A stretch of DNA of 64,000 nt from Nocardia fusca NBRC 14340 (GCF_001618425.1 NZ_BDCU01000049.1:1-64000), one strand, 5' to 3'; positions 44,541 to 53,580 are shown, numbered from the stretch's first letter. The notes: generated by a model not told the origin, from the letters alone. Numbers and translations: made by a program.

Positions 44541-44819
44541 ATGCCGGTCACCGTGTCCATCCCGACCATCATGCGTACCCACACCGGAGGCGAGAAGCGC
44601 GTCGCGGCCGAGGGGTCCACGCTCGCCGCGGTGATCGAGAACCTCGAGGCCAACCATCCGGGCCTGGCCGAGCGGCTGCTCAACGAGGGCAAGCTGAACC
44701 GGTACGTCAATATCTATGTCGACGACGAGGACGTGCGGTTCTCCGGCGGCCTGGAGACCGCCGTGGGCGAGGGATCGACCGTGACGATCCTGCCGGCCGT
44801 CGCGGGTGGGGCCCGATAA
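44541..44819 (+). CDS. Ubiquitin-like sulfur carrier protein CysO
   Basis: The product is 92 residues with the MoaD/ThiS beta-grasp fold (MPVTVSIPTIMRTH, LNEGKLNRYVNIYVDDEDVR). In this family the C-terminal Gly-Gly carries a thiocarboxylate used by CysM for cysteine synthesis. Here the protein ends TILPAVAGGAR, two residues past Gly-Gly, so the tail must be removed before use. GCGAGGAGCAGCACC precedes the ATG. It lies 4 bases before cysM. Confidence 0.92.
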   Translation: MPVTVSIPTIMRTHTGGEKRVAAEGSTLAAVIENLEANHPGLAERLLNEGKLNRYVNIYVDDEDVRFSGGLETAVGEGSTVTILPAVAGGAR

Positions 44820-44823
44820 TTCC

Positions 44824-45786
44824 GTGGCACGCTACGAGTCACTGATCGCGACCCTCGGGAACACCCCGCTGGTCGGTCTGCGCACTCTGTCCCCGCAGTG
44901 GGAGGGCGAGCAGCCGGTACGGCTGTGGGCCAAACTCGAGGACCGCAATCCCACCGGGTCCATCAAGGACCGCCCCGCGCTGCGCATGATCGAGCAGGCC
45001 GAGGCCGACGGCCGGCTGACCCCGGGCTGCACCATTCTGGAGCCCACCAGCGGCAACACCGGGATCTCGCTGGCCATGGCGGCGAAACTCAAGGGATACC
45101 GCCTGGTGTGTGTGATGCCGGAGAACACCTCGGTGGAGCGCCGGCAACTGCTCACCATGTTCGGTGCCGAGATCATCGACTCACCGGCGGCGGGCGGTTC
45201 GAACCAGGCGGTGGCCCGGGCCAAGGAGATCGCCGCCGCCAACCCGGACTGGGTGATGCTGTACCAGTACGGCAACCCGGCCAACGCGCTCGCCCACTAC
45301 GAGACCACCGGCCCGGAAATTCTCGCCGATCTGCCCGAAATCACCCATTTCGTCGCCGGGCTGGGCACCACCGGCACCCTGATGGGGACCGGGCGGTTCC
45401 TGCGCGAGAAGGTCCCGAACATCGAGATCGTCGCGGCCGAACCCCGCTACGGCGAACTGGTCTACGGTCTGCGCAACATCGACGAGGGCTTCATTCCCGA
45501 ACTGTACGACGAGTCGGTACTCACCAGCCGGTTCTCCGTGGGGCCCTACGATGCCGTGCGCCGCACCCGCGAACTGGTCCTCGAGGAGGGGATCTTCGCC
45601 GGTATCTCCACCGGCGCCATCCTGCACGCCGCACTCGGGGTCGCCCGGAAGGCAGTCGCAGCCGGCCGCCGCGCCGATATCGCCTTCGTCGTGGCCGACG
45701 GCGGCTGGAAGTACCTGTCCACCGGCGCCTACGACGGCACCCTCGAAGAAGCCGAGGAACGCCTCGACGGCCAGCTCTGGGCTTGA
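44824..45786 (+). CDS. cysM: O-phosphoserine sulfhydrylase CysM
   Basis: The product is 320 residues, a PLP enzyme that makes cysteine from O-phosphoserine using CysO thiocarboxylate. The PLP lysine is in NPTGSIKDRPA, the substrate loop is EPTSGNTGISLA, and the phosphate-binding loop is GLGTTGTLMGTGRFL. It closely matches M. tuberculosis CysM throughout, including the C-terminal KYLSTGAYDG and EGQLWA-like end. The GTG start is 4 bases after cysO. It is followed by a repeat element. Confidence 0.95.
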   Translation: MARYESLIATLGNTPLVGLRTLSPQWEGEQPVRLWAKLEDRNPTGSIKDRPALRMIEQAEADGRLTPGCTILEPTSGNTGISLAMAAKLKGYRLVCVMPENTSVERRQLLTMFGAEIIDSPAAGGSNQAVARAKEIAAANPDWVMLYQYGNPANALAHYETTGPEILADLPEITHFVAGLGTTGTLMGTGRFLREKVPNIEIVAAEPRYGELVYGLRNIDEGFIPELYDESVLTSRFSVGPYDAVRRTRELVLEEGIFAGISTGAILHAALGVARKAVAAGRRADIAFVVADGGWKYLSTGAYDGTLEEAEERLDGQLWA

Positions 45787-45889
45787 GTTCCGCCTGGTCA
45801 CGGCACCGTTCAGCCGCCTGGACGCCGCTTGCGGATACGCTGTGTACATCCGCTCGCCCGAGTATCCGCTCCGGACGGCATACCTCCAC

Positions 45890-46003
45890 GGTCGGGGCCC
45901 GCCCCCGATTCTGGACCGACGGAGCGAAGGAGCGCAGCGACTGAGCGGAGGAGGGAAGAATCGGGGTCACAGGGCCCCGACCCCGCGCCGCCGGAGGCGG
46001 CGC
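45890..46003. repeat. Dispersed palindromic element (copy C)
   Basis: A 93-base element (45890-45982) has ends GGTCGGGGCCC and GGGCCCCGACC and inner arms around CCCCGATTCT. A small hairpin GCGCCGCC-GGA-GGCGGCGC follows at 45985-46003. On the opposite strand it matches copy B (57951-58043) at 92 of 93 bases. It lies 20 bases before the rhomboid start. Confidence 0.85.
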
Positions 46004-46023
46004 CATAAACACAGGAGATCGTC

Positions 46024-46743
46024 ATGACCGGTGGTGGTCCGCTCGGCGCTTCGTTCGACCCCGACCGTATCGCCGCATTCCGGCCCGCGCCGGGCGGTGG
46101 ACCGGTTCCCGGCGGCCCGGGTTCCGGCGGGTTCGCCGCCACCCGTCGCGCCTGGTCGCGGGCCGGGGTCTTGACCGTCGCGTTCCTGATGGTGCTGTAC
46201 CTGATCGAGTTCGTCGACGCGGTGATCGACTCCTCCATCGATCGGACGCTGGGCATCGAGCCCCGCGAGGTCGACGGCCTGGACGGCATCGCCTTCGCGC
46301 CCCTGCTGCACCACGGCTGGGACCATCTGCTCGGCAATTCCCTGCCCGTGCTGATCCTCGGTTTCCTCACCTTGGCCACCGGCATCCGCCGGGGGCTGGC
46401 CGCCACCGCGATCGTCTGGCTCGTCGCCGGCGCGGGCACCTGGCTGACCGGCGGCGAGGGCACCGTGCACGTCGGCGCGTCCTCGCTGGTCTTCGGCTGG
46501 CTCACCTATCTCATCTGCCGCGGCTGGTTCGCCCGGCAGATCGGGCAGATCGTACTGGGGCTGGTGGTCCTGATCCTCTACGGTTCGCTGCTGTGGGGCG
46601 TGCTCCCCGGTCAAGACGGAATCTCCTGGCAGGGACACCTTTTCGGCGCTATGGGTGGACTGTTCGCCGGGTGGGTACTCTCCAGTGATGAACGTCGACA
46701 CCGCCGTCAACTCCACACCGGGCCACTCGCCTCGCCCCGGTGA
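46024..46743 (+). CDS. Rhomboid-family intramembrane serine protease
   Basis: The product is 239 residues with six membrane segments. The catalytic serine is in HVGASSLVFGW (GxS motif), the oxyanion-site region is HHGWDHLLGNSLPVL, and the catalytic His lies in the last helix (WQGHLFGAMGGLFAGW). The N-terminal 40 residues are Gly/Pro-rich and cytosolic. It corresponds to Rv1337. Normally murI follows; here a metallo-beta-lactamase-fold gene does. Confidence 0.92.
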   Translation: MTGGGPLGASFDPDRIAAFRPAPGGGPVPGGPGSGGFAATRRAWSRAGVLTVAFLMVLYLIEFVDAVIDSSIDRTLGIEPREVDGLDGIAFAPLLHHGWDHLLGNSLPVLILGFLTLATGIRRGLAATAIVWLVAGAGTWLTGGEGTVHVGASSLVFGWLTYLICRGWFARQIGQIVLGLVVLILYGSLLWGVLPGQDGISWQGHLFGAMGGLFAGWVLSSDERRHRRQLHTGPLASPR

Positions 46744-46812
46744 CCGTGGGTGCGGCCAGTATTTTCGGGGGATGCGGTCTTGAATCGGGAAACCTCGTGG
46801 CAGCATGGTGAC

Positions 46813-47577
46813 ATGCGCCTCACCGTCCTCGGGTGCTCGGGCAGTGTGTCCGGCCCGGATTCCCCCGCGTCGGGTTATCTGCTCACCGGTCCGGATATGT
46901 CGCCGGTGGTCATCGATTTCGGACCGGGCATCCTGGGTGCGCTCCAGCGATTCGCCGATCCGGGCGAGGTGTCGATCTTCCTCACCCATCTGCATGCCGA
47001 TCACTGCCTCGACCTTCCCGGGCTGCTGGTGTGGCGGCGCTACCACCCGACGCCCCCCACCGGGCGGGCGATCGTCCGCGGGCCCTCGGACGCCCCGCTC
47101 CGGATCGGTAACGCCTCGGCCGAGATCGGCGGGGAATGCGACGACTGGTCCGATGTGATCGATTTCCGCCCCTGGGACGAGGGCGAGACGGTGGAGTTCG
47201 GTCCCGGGCACACGATCACCGCGCGGCGGATGTTCCACCCGCCGGAGTCCTACGGTCTGCGGATCGTCACCACCGCCGGCCGCACCTTCGTCTACACCGG
47301 CGATACCGCGGTCTGTCCGGCCGTCCAGGAACTCGCCCAGGGCGCCGACGTCCTCCTGGCGGAGGCGTCGTGGACCCACGATCCCGCCAATCGCCCGACG
47401 GGCATCCACCTTTCGGGCACCGAAGCCGGCCGTATCGCCGCCGAGGCCGGAGTCGGGGAACTCCTGCTCACCCATATTCCGCCGTGGACCTCCCGCGAGG
47501 ACGTCATCGCCGAGGCCAAGGCCGAGTTCACCGGGCCCGTGCACGCGGTGACCCCGGGCGAGTCCTTCGACCTGTAG
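46813..47577 (+). CDS. Metallo-beta-lactamase-fold hydrolase (Rv1339-like)
   Basis: The product is 254 residues. The metal-binding motif is THLHADHCLDLPGL, with a further histidine in RRMFHPPESYGL, Asp in VYTGDTAVC, and the last His in LLLTHIPPW. Rv1339 from M. tuberculosis has been linked to cyclic-AMP phosphodiesterase activity; this orthologue is expected to act similarly. The ATG at 46813 is chosen over upstream frames because MRLTVLGCSGS is the family start. Confidence 0.88.
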   Translation: MRLTVLGCSGSVSGPDSPASGYLLTGPDMSPVVIDFGPGILGALQRFADPGEVSIFLTHLHADHCLDLPGLLVWRRYHPTPPTGRAIVRGPSDAPLRIGNASAEIGGECDDWSDVIDFRPWDEGETVEFGPGHTITARRMFHPPESYGLRIVTTAGRTFVYTGDTAVCPAVQELAQGADVLLAEASWTHDPANRPTGIHLSGTEAGRIAAEAGVGELLLTHIPPWTSREDVIAEAKAEFTGPVHAVTPGESFDL

Positions 47578-47620
47578 ACCCAGGCATGTCCCGGCACGGG
47601 TACCCCACTACGCTGAGCCC

Positions 47621-48394
47621 GTGTCGAGACGAGCCGATGGCAGGGCGGACGACGAACTCCGCGAGGTACGGATAACTCGAGGCTTCACCACGCACCCCGC
47701 GGGTTCGGTGCTGGTGGAGTTCGGACAGACCCGGGTGATGTGCACGGCCAGCGTCACCGAGGGGGTGCCGCCGTGGCGACGCGACTCGGGTCTCGGCTGG
47801 CTCACCGCCGAATACGCGATGCTGCCGGCCGCCACCCACACCCGCAGCGGCCGGGAGTCGGTCAAGGGCAAGATCGGCGGGCGCACCCAGGAGATCAGCC
47901 GGCTGGTCGGCCGCTCCCTGCGGGCCTGTATCGACCTCGCCGCCATCGGTGAGAACACCATCGCCGTCGACTGTGATGTGTTGCAGGCCGACGGCGGCAC
48001 CCGGACCGCCGCGATCACCGGCGCCTATGTGGCGCTCGCGGACGCGATCACCTATCTGGGCGCGGCCGGGGCGCTGGCGGATCCGCAACCCATCTCCTGC
48101 GCCATCGCCGCGGTGAGTGTCGGCGTGGTGGACGGACGGGTCCGGCTCGACCTCCCCTACGAGGAGGATTCGCGGGCCGAGGTCGATATGAACGTGGTCG
48201 CCACCGATACCGGCACCCTGGTGGAGATCCAGGGCACCGGTGAGGGCGCGACCTTCCCGCGGTCGACTCTCGACAAACTGCTCGATTCGGCGCTGGCCGG
48301 ATGCGAACAACTGTTCGCCGTCCAGAAGGAAGCGCTGGCCCTGCCCTATCCCGGCGTGCTGCCGGAGGCCACCGAAACCTCGAAGAAGAAGTGA
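47621..48394 (+). CDS. rph: Ribonuclease PH
   Basis: The product is 257 residues, a phosphorolytic 3'-5' exoribonuclease for tRNA maturation. It shows the N-terminal RADGRADDELREVRITRGF, VEFGQTRVMCTASV, the phosphate-site arginines in HTRSGRESVKGKIGGRTQEI, and DCDVLQADGGTRTAAITGAY. It starts with GTG and its stop shares one base with the rdgB start (TGATG). Confidence 0.97.
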   Translation: MSRRADGRADDELREVRITRGFTTHPAGSVLVEFGQTRVMCTASVTEGVPPWRRDSGLGWLTAEYAMLPAATHTRSGRESVKGKIGGRTQEISRLVGRSLRACIDLAAIGENTIAVDCDVLQADGGTRTAAITGAYVALADAITYLGAAGALADPQPISCAIAAVSVGVVDGRVRLDLPYEEDSRAEVDMNVVATDTGTLVEIQGTGEGATFPRSTLDKLLDSALAGCEQLFAVQKEALALPYPGVLPEATETSKKK

Positions 48395-49002
48395 TGACGC
48401 GTCGGGTTCTGCTCGCCAGCCGCAACGCCAAGAAACTGACCGAACTGCGCCGCATCCTCGACGAGGCCGGAGTCGCGGGTCTGGAGATCGTGGGCCTCGA
48501 CGATGTACCGGAGTATCCGGAAGCTCCGGAGACGGGCGCGACCTTCGAGGAGAACGCACTGGCCAAGGCGCGCGACGGCGCCCGCGCCACGCGGTTGCCC
48601 TGTATCGCCGACGATTCCGGTATCGCGGTGGACGCGCTCAACGGGATGCCCGGGGTGCTGTCGGCGCGGTGGTCGGGCCGACACGGTGACGATGCCGCGA
48701 ACAACGCGCTGTTGCTGGCGCAGTTGTCCGATACACCCGACGAACGCCGCGGCGCCAGTTTCGTCTCCGCGTGCGCGCTGGTGATCCCGGCGGGCGCGGA
48801 AATCGTGGTGCGCGGCGAATGGCCGGGCACCATCGCGCGGGAGCCGCAGGGCGACGGTGGGTTCGGTTACGACCCGCTGTTCCACCCCGACGGCGGGGAA
48901 CTCAGCGCCGCACAGCTCACCCCGGCGCAGAAGGACGGGGCGTCCCATCGGGGCCGTGCGCTGGCTCAACTGCTGCCGGCGCTCGCCGCGCTGGCGGGCT
49001 GA
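48394..49002 (+). CDS. rdgB: dITP/XTP pyrophosphatase RdgB
   Basis: The product is 202 residues and cleanses the nucleotide pool of deaminated purine triphosphates. HAM1-family motifs are VLLASRNAKKLTELRRIL, FEENALAKAR, IADDSGIAVDALNGMPGVLS, and FGYDPLFHPDGG. The ATG shares a base with the rph stop, so translation is coupled. It is convergent with the DUF3817 gene, 16 bases apart. Confidence 0.96.
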   Translation: MTRRVLLASRNAKKLTELRRILDEAGVAGLEIVGLDDVPEYPEAPETGATFEENALAKARDGARATRLPCIADDSGIAVDALNGMPGVLSARWSGRHGDDAANNALLLAQLSDTPDERRGASFVSACALVIPAGAEIVVRGEWPGTIAREPQGDGGFGYDPLFHPDGGELSAAQLTPAQKDGASHRGRALAQLLPALAALAG

Positions 49003-49018
49003 GTCCGGCGCCGGGGGG

Positions 49019-49387
49019 TCAGACCCCGAAGTCCCGCTTGACCTGCTGGGTGTTGCGGTGCTCGACGAAGAACGACAGCAGCGGGATGGTGCCCGCGAGC
49101 AGTGTGCCGACGGTGCGTTTGATCGGCCAGCGCACCTTCACCGCCAGGTCCGCGGTGAGGATCAGGTAGATGAAGTACGCCCAGCCGTGTACCACCGCGA
49201 TCCAGCTGGGTGTATCCACACCGAAGCCGTATTTGGCGATCATCTCGGCGGTGAGGAACAGCAGCCACAGACCGGTGACCCAGGCCAGGACGCGGTAGCG
49301 CAGTAGCGCGCCCGCGATCCGCCGGTCGCCGGTCGGTGCGGCGGCGCCGGCCTCGGGTGCGGTGGTGGCGTTTTCGCTCGCGGTCAA
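49019..49387 (-). CDS. DUF3817 membrane protein
   Basis: The product is 122 residues with three membrane segments, matching DUF3817 (Rv1342c position). Segments include LLRYRVLAWVTGLWLLFLTA, WIAVVHGWAYFIYLILTADL and WPIKRTVGTLLAGTIPLLSF. The start is placed at the TTG at 49387: GAGGAG lies seven bases upstream, and this TTG overlaps the stop of the preceding gene in TTGA. No closer ATG gives the N-terminal part. Confidence 0.85.
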   Translation of the reverse strand: MTASENATTAPEAGAAAPTGDRRIAGALLRYRVLAWVTGLWLLFLTAEMIAKYGFGVDTPSWIAVVHGWAYFIYLILTADLAVKVRWPIKRTVGTLLAGTIPLLSFFVEHRNTQQVKRDFGV

Positions 49388-49902
49388 CCCGCGCTCCTCT
49401 CGGTATCGCGGGCCGGGCCCGCCGTGCTGCCCGCGGCGCCGTCGGCGGCGTTCAAACGGGCCAGGTAGCTGTTGTATTCGGCGAGCACCGGATCGTCGTC
49501 GCGGGCGGCTCGTGGGCGTTCGGGCAGGAAACCGGCCGGGATCTCCCGCGGACCGGCCGCCGGGGCACCGCGCCGGCCGGCGAACAATCCGGTACGGGTG
49601 TGCGAGGGGCCGGACCCGGTATCCGGCGTGTCCGCGCCCGGTTCGGTGCTCACGCCGGACGGTTCGGTACCGGTGGTCTCCGTTTCCAACCGCACGAACC
49701 GGAAGTAGGCGAACAGCGCGAACCCGGCGAACAGCGGCCACTGCAGCGCGTACCCGAGATTCTGCGCGGTGCCGCTCGCCGAGGAGAACCGCTCCCACTG
49801 CCACCAGCCCAGGGCCAGCGCGGCCAGTGCCAGCACGACCACCAGCAGGACCAGGGCCGGGCGGTGCACGGTGCGGCGAGGTGTTGCGGACACGGCTACC
49901 AC
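49384..49902 (-). CDS. Membrane protein at the LprD (Rv1343c) position
   Basis: The product is 172 residues. It has two membrane segments (LVLLVVVLALAALALGWWQW and LQWPLFAGFALFAYFRFV) with TAQNLGYALQWP between them, then a long Gly/Pro/Thr-rich cytosolic tail. The position beside DUF3817 matches Rv1343c (LprD). A GTG at 49902 or 49893 starts it. It overlaps the downstream DUF3817 gene in TTGA. Confidence 0.7.
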   Translation of the reverse strand: MVAVSATPRRTVHRPALVLLVVVLALAALALGWWQWERFSSASGTAQNLGYALQWPLFAGFALFAYFRFVRLETETTGTEPSGVSTEPGADTPDTGSGPSHTRTGLFAGRRGAPAAGPREIPAGFLPERPRAARDDDPVLAEYNSYLARLNAADGAAGSTAGPARDTERSAG

Positions 49903-49967
49903 GGTACCCGTCTACTACACGGACCGTAGTGTGAGGTGGGTATCGCGGCAGCCGGTATCGCCGCCGG

Positions 49968-50843
49968 TCAGAACTTGTAGACGACCCCGGTCAGGCGCTC
50001 GGACTCCGCCCACAGCCGCTGCCACAGGTCGGTGTTCTTGGACAGCCGGGTGGACGGGGACGCCTCCACCGGGCCCTGGGACTGGAACAACCGGGTCGGA
50101 CCCCAATACGTATCGGGATCGGCGTCGGGTGTGGTGGCCGCGAACAGCGTCGAATGCGCCGCCTTCGCCGGCGCGTGCCCCACCAGCCGGATCACCGGTT
50201 TGCTGACCCAGTCCAGCGGGGTCTCGGTGCGGGTGAACAGCTCGGTGGCCGATACCCCCGGGTGCACCCCGTAGGAACGTTTCGCCGAGCCGGACGCCGC
50301 CAGCCGGCGCTGGAGTTCGCGCGCGAACATCAGGTTCGACAGTTTGGCCTGGGCGTAGGCCAGGTTGCGCTGGTAGCGGCGGTTCTCGTAGTTCAGGTCG
50401 TCGACCCAGAACTTGGGGGTCTGCTTATGGGCGATACTGGCCAGGGTCACCACCCGGTCGCGCATCCGGTCCAGCAGCAGCCCGGTCAGCGCGAAATGGC
50501 CGAGATGGTTCACGCCGAACTGGGTTTCGAAGCCGTCCACGGTCCGCGAGAACGGCACGTTCATCAGGCCGGCATTGTTGACGAGCACATCGAATTCCTC
50601 GGTCTGCTCGGCGAATTCCCGGACCGAGGACAGGTCGGCCAGGTCGAGCCGGCGGATCCGGAGATCGCCACCGATGGCATCGGCGACCTCCTGTGCCTTC
50701 TCGATGTTGCGGCAGGCCATCACGACGGTGGCCCCTTTGCCGGCGAGTACTTTTGTGGTCTCGGCTCCGAGTCCGCCGTTGGCGCCGGTAACGACGAATA
50801 TGCGTCCGCGCTGGTCGGCTATCTGATCAGGTTTCCACGCCAT
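49968..50843 (-). CDS. SDR-family oxidoreductase
   Basis: The product is 291 residues, retinol-dehydrogenase-like SDR. The NAD(P) motif is VVTGANGGLGAETTKVL, NNAGLMN follows, the catalytic serine is in TLASIAHK, and the active-site pair is YAQAKLSN. ACRNIEKA after the second strand suggests NADP use. It is divergent from dinG with a 126-base gap. Confidence 0.9.
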   Translation of the reverse strand: MAWKPDQIADQRGRIFVVTGANGGLGAETTKVLAGKGATVVMACRNIEKAQEVADAIGGDLRIRRLDLADLSSVREFAEQTEEFDVLVNNAGLMNVPFSRTVDGFETQFGVNHLGHFALTGLLLDRMRDRVVTLASIAHKQTPKFWVDDLNYENRRYQRNLAYAQAKLSNLMFARELQRRLAASGSAKRSYGVHPGVSATELFTRTETPLDWVSKPVIRLVGHAPAKAAHSTLFAATTPDADPDTYWGPTRLFQSQGPVEASPSTRLSKNTDLWQRLWAESERLTGVVYKF

Positions 50844-50969
50844 GGTCCGACCTTACTTCTGAGTAAGATCGCGGGGAAGAGCGGCACACACCTGTCCCGC
50901 CGAGTGGGCAGGACAGGCCGGGCCGCGACTGGGCGCACGGCTGTCGGTGCGGCGCAGTAGGCTGCCCGA

Positions 50970-53012
50970 GTGCCCGAACTCCCGCCCGTATCAGACCTGC
51001 TGGCGACCGCTGTGACCGCGCTCGGCGGTAAGGAACGCCCGGGTCAGATGACGATGGCCGCGGCGGTGGACAACGCCATCGAGAACAAAGAGCATCTGGC
51101 CGTCCAGGCGGGGACGGGCACCGGCAAATCACTCGCCTACCTGGTACCCAGCCTGCGGTACGCGGTGCGGACCGGGCGCACGGTGGTGATCTCCACCGCC
51201 ACCATCGCGCTGCAACGCCAGCTGGTGGACCGGGATCTTCCCCGCCTTGCCCAGGCGCTGACGAAACCGCTGGGCCGCACGCCGGAGTTCGCGATCCTCA
51301 AGGGCCGCAACAACTACCTGTGCTTGAACAAGATCAACAGCGCCGTCCCGGAGGAGCCCGCCGAGGCCGAACTGTTCGACGCGTTCGCGGTCTCGCGGCT
51401 CGGCCGCGAAGTGAAACGGCTCAACGAATGGGCCTCCGACACCGAGACCGGCGACCGCGACGAACTCGCCCCGGGCGTCGGCGACCGGGCCTGGCGGCAG
51501 GTGAGCGTGTCCGCGCGCGAATGTCTGGGTAAATCACGCTGCCCGTTCGGACAGGACTGTTTCGCCGAACGGGCCCGGGCCGAATCCGCGCAGGCCGATA
51601 TCGTCGTCACCAATCACGCCCTCCTGGCCATCGACGCCATCAGTGGTGTGCAGGTCCTGCCCGAACACGATCTGGTGGTGGTCGACGAGGCGCACGAACT
51701 CGTCGACCGGGTCACCGGGATCGCGACCGCCGAGTTGTCCGCCACCGCCATCAGCACCGCCGCCCGGCGCTGCGCGAAACTCATCGACGAGCGGGAGGTC
51801 GACCGGCTCGAAGAGGCCGCCGAGGCCTGGCACACCGCACTCGACGAACTGCCACCCACCCGCTGGGACACGCTGCCCGAGGGTGTCGCCGGGGTGCTGG
51901 CACTCGTCCGGGACGCCGCCTGGAACGCCCGCACCGCGCTCAATCCGCACGGCTCCGGCGGCAACGACCCCGAGGCCGCCGCAGGCCGGAACATGGCCAT
52001 CGCCGGGGTGGAGGAGATCCACGACAGCGCGGTCCGCGCGCTCACCGCCTTCGACGAGCCCGACCCCGCGGTCCGCCGCGATGTGGTGTGGCTGTCGGCC
52101 GACGAGATCCGCGGAGTCACCCGGCGCACCCTGCGGATGGCCCCGCTCGCCGTGGGCGGGCTGTTGCGCAGTCAATTGTTCGGCACCGCAACGGTCGTCC
52201 TCACCTCGGCGACACTGCAGATCGGCGGAAACTTCGACGGTCTGGCCCGCACCTGGGGCCTGCCGCCGCAATCGAACAGCCGCGTCGATCCGGCGACGGC
52301 CAACAGCGCCGAGGCACCGAGCGACGCCGATACGGTGCGCTGGTCGTCGCTGGACGTGGGTTCGCCGTTCGACCATGCCAAATCCGGAATTCTCTATGTC
52401 GCCAAACATCTGCCGGCCCCGGGCCGCGACGGCCTGCCCCCGGCCTACCTGGACGAGATCGAGCGGCTGGTGGGGGCCGCGGGCGGACGCACCCTCGGGC
52501 TCTTCTCGTCCATGCGGGCGGCGAAGGCGGCCACCGAGGTCCTGCGCAAACGCCTGGACACCCCGATCCTGTGCCAGGGCGAGGATTCCACCGGCGCCCT
52601 GGTGCGCAAATTCGCCGACGACCCGGAAACCTCCCTGTTCGGCACGCTCTCGCTCTGGCAGGGAGTCGATGTGCCCGGTCCCTCGCTGAGTCTGGTGATC
52701 CTGGACCGCATCCCGTTCCCCCGGCCCGACGATCCGCTGCTGGCGGCCCGGCAGCGCGCCGTGGAATCGCGCGGCGGCAACGGTTTCCTCACAGTCGCCG
52801 CGAGCCACGCTGCCCTGCTCCTTGCCCAGGGCACGGGCCGGTTGCTGCGCAGCGTCGACGACCGCGGCGTCGTCGCCATCCTCGATTCCCGGCTGGCCAC
52901 CGCACGCTATGGCGGTTTCCTGCGCGCCTCCCTGCCCCCGTACTGGGAGACGGCCGACCCGGCCGTGGTGGAGAAGGCACTACGCCGGCTCTCCGCCGCC
53001 GCGACGGTCTGA
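50970..53012 (+). CDS. dinG: ATP-dependent helicase DinG
   Basis: The product is 680 residues, an XPD/DinG-type 5'-3' DNA helicase. The Walker A motif is AGTGTGKSLAYL at residues 47-58, and the DEAH box is VVVDEAHELVDRV. The four Fe-S cluster cysteines are in NNYLCLNK and in CLGKSRCPFGQDC. Motif VI corresponds to QGTGRLLRS. It starts on GTG and corresponds to Rv1329c. It is convergent with the DoxX gene, 10 bases apart. Confidence 0.93.
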   Translation: MPELPPVSDLLATAVTALGGKERPGQMTMAAAVDNAIENKEHLAVQAGTGTGKSLAYLVPSLRYAVRTGRTVVISTATIALQRQLVDRDLPRLAQALTKPLGRTPEFAILKGRNNYLCLNKINSAVPEEPAEAELFDAFAVSRLGREVKRLNEWASDTETGDRDELAPGVGDRAWRQVSVSARECLGKSRCPFGQDCFAERARAESAQADIVVTNHALLAIDAISGVQVLPEHDLVVVDEAHELVDRVTGIATAELSATAISTAARRCAKLIDEREVDRLEEAAEAWHTALDELPPTRWDTLPEGVAGVLALVRDAAWNARTALNPHGSGGNDPEAAAGRNMAIAGVEEIHDSAVRALTAFDEPDPAVRRDVVWLSADEIRGVTRRTLRMAPLAVGGLLRSQLFGTATVVLTSATLQIGGNFDGLARTWGLPPQSNSRVDPATANSAEAPSDADTVRWSSLDVGSPFDHAKSGILYVAKHLPAPGRDGLPPAYLDEIERLVGAAGGRTLGLFSSMRAAKAATEVLRKRLDTPILCQGEDSTGALVRKFADDPETSLFGTLSLWQGVDVPGPSLSLVILDRIPFPRPDDPLLAARQRAVESRGGNGFLTVAASHAALLLAQGTGRLLRSVDDRGVVAILDSRLATARYGGFLRASLPPYWETADPAVVEKALRRLSAAATV

Positions 53013-53022
53013 TCCGGGCCGC

Positions 53023-53565
53023 TCAGAGCACCGCTTTGAAGATCAGGGTGAGCACCGCGGCGACCACGGCGACGGCCACCGCGATCAGTCCCCACACCAG
53101 GCCGCCGCGCGCCCACCCGCGGTTGCCGTCCACCGAGAAACGGCCCGGACCGGTGAACGCCAGGGTCGCTGCGACCGCGGCGAAGTGCAGGCCCATCTCG
53201 TACCCCTCGCCGGTGAGCAGCCCGCCACTGAAGGTCGTGTTGATGATGACGATGGCGGTACCGAGTACGATCGCCGCGCCCAGCGGGGACAGCGCGCCGA
53301 GTGCCAGCAGCAGCCCGCCGGTGAATTCACTGAGCCCGGCCAGCGTGCCGAAGAAATTGCCCGGGTTGAAGCCCATCTGCTCGAAAGCGGCATTGTTGTC
53401 GGTCAGACCCGGGCCGTCGAACCAGCCGAAGAGTTTCTGGCTGCCGTGCGCGGCGATCAGCAGACCGAAGACCACCCGCAGAATCAGGAGGCCGATATCG
53501 GTGGACAGAGCCCGGTTTCTGGTCGCCGGTACCGCGGTACGGCCCAACGTCGACTCGACTGTCAT
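53023..53565 (-). CDS. DoxX-family membrane protein
   Basis: The product is 180 residues with four membrane helices. DoxX-type segments are RVVFGLLIAAHGSQKLFGWF, LAGLSEFTGGLLLALGALSP, and GYEMGLHFAAVAATLAFTGPGRFS. Members are linked to oxidative stress or quinone chemistry (a DoxX-SodA-SseA complex is reported in M. tuberculosis). GGAGGGG precedes the ATG. A 12-base palindrome lies 15 bases upstream. Confidence 0.9.
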   Translation of the reverse strand: MTVESTLGRTAVPATRNRALSTDIGLLILRVVFGLLIAAHGSQKLFGWFDGPGLTDNNAAFEQMGFNPGNFFGTLAGLSEFTGGLLLALGALSPLGAAIVLGTAIVIINTTFSGGLLTGEGYEMGLHFAAVAATLAFTGPGRFSVDGNRGWARGGLVWGLIAVAVAVVAAVLTLIFKAVL

Positions 53566-53580
53566 ATGAACCCCTCCTTG

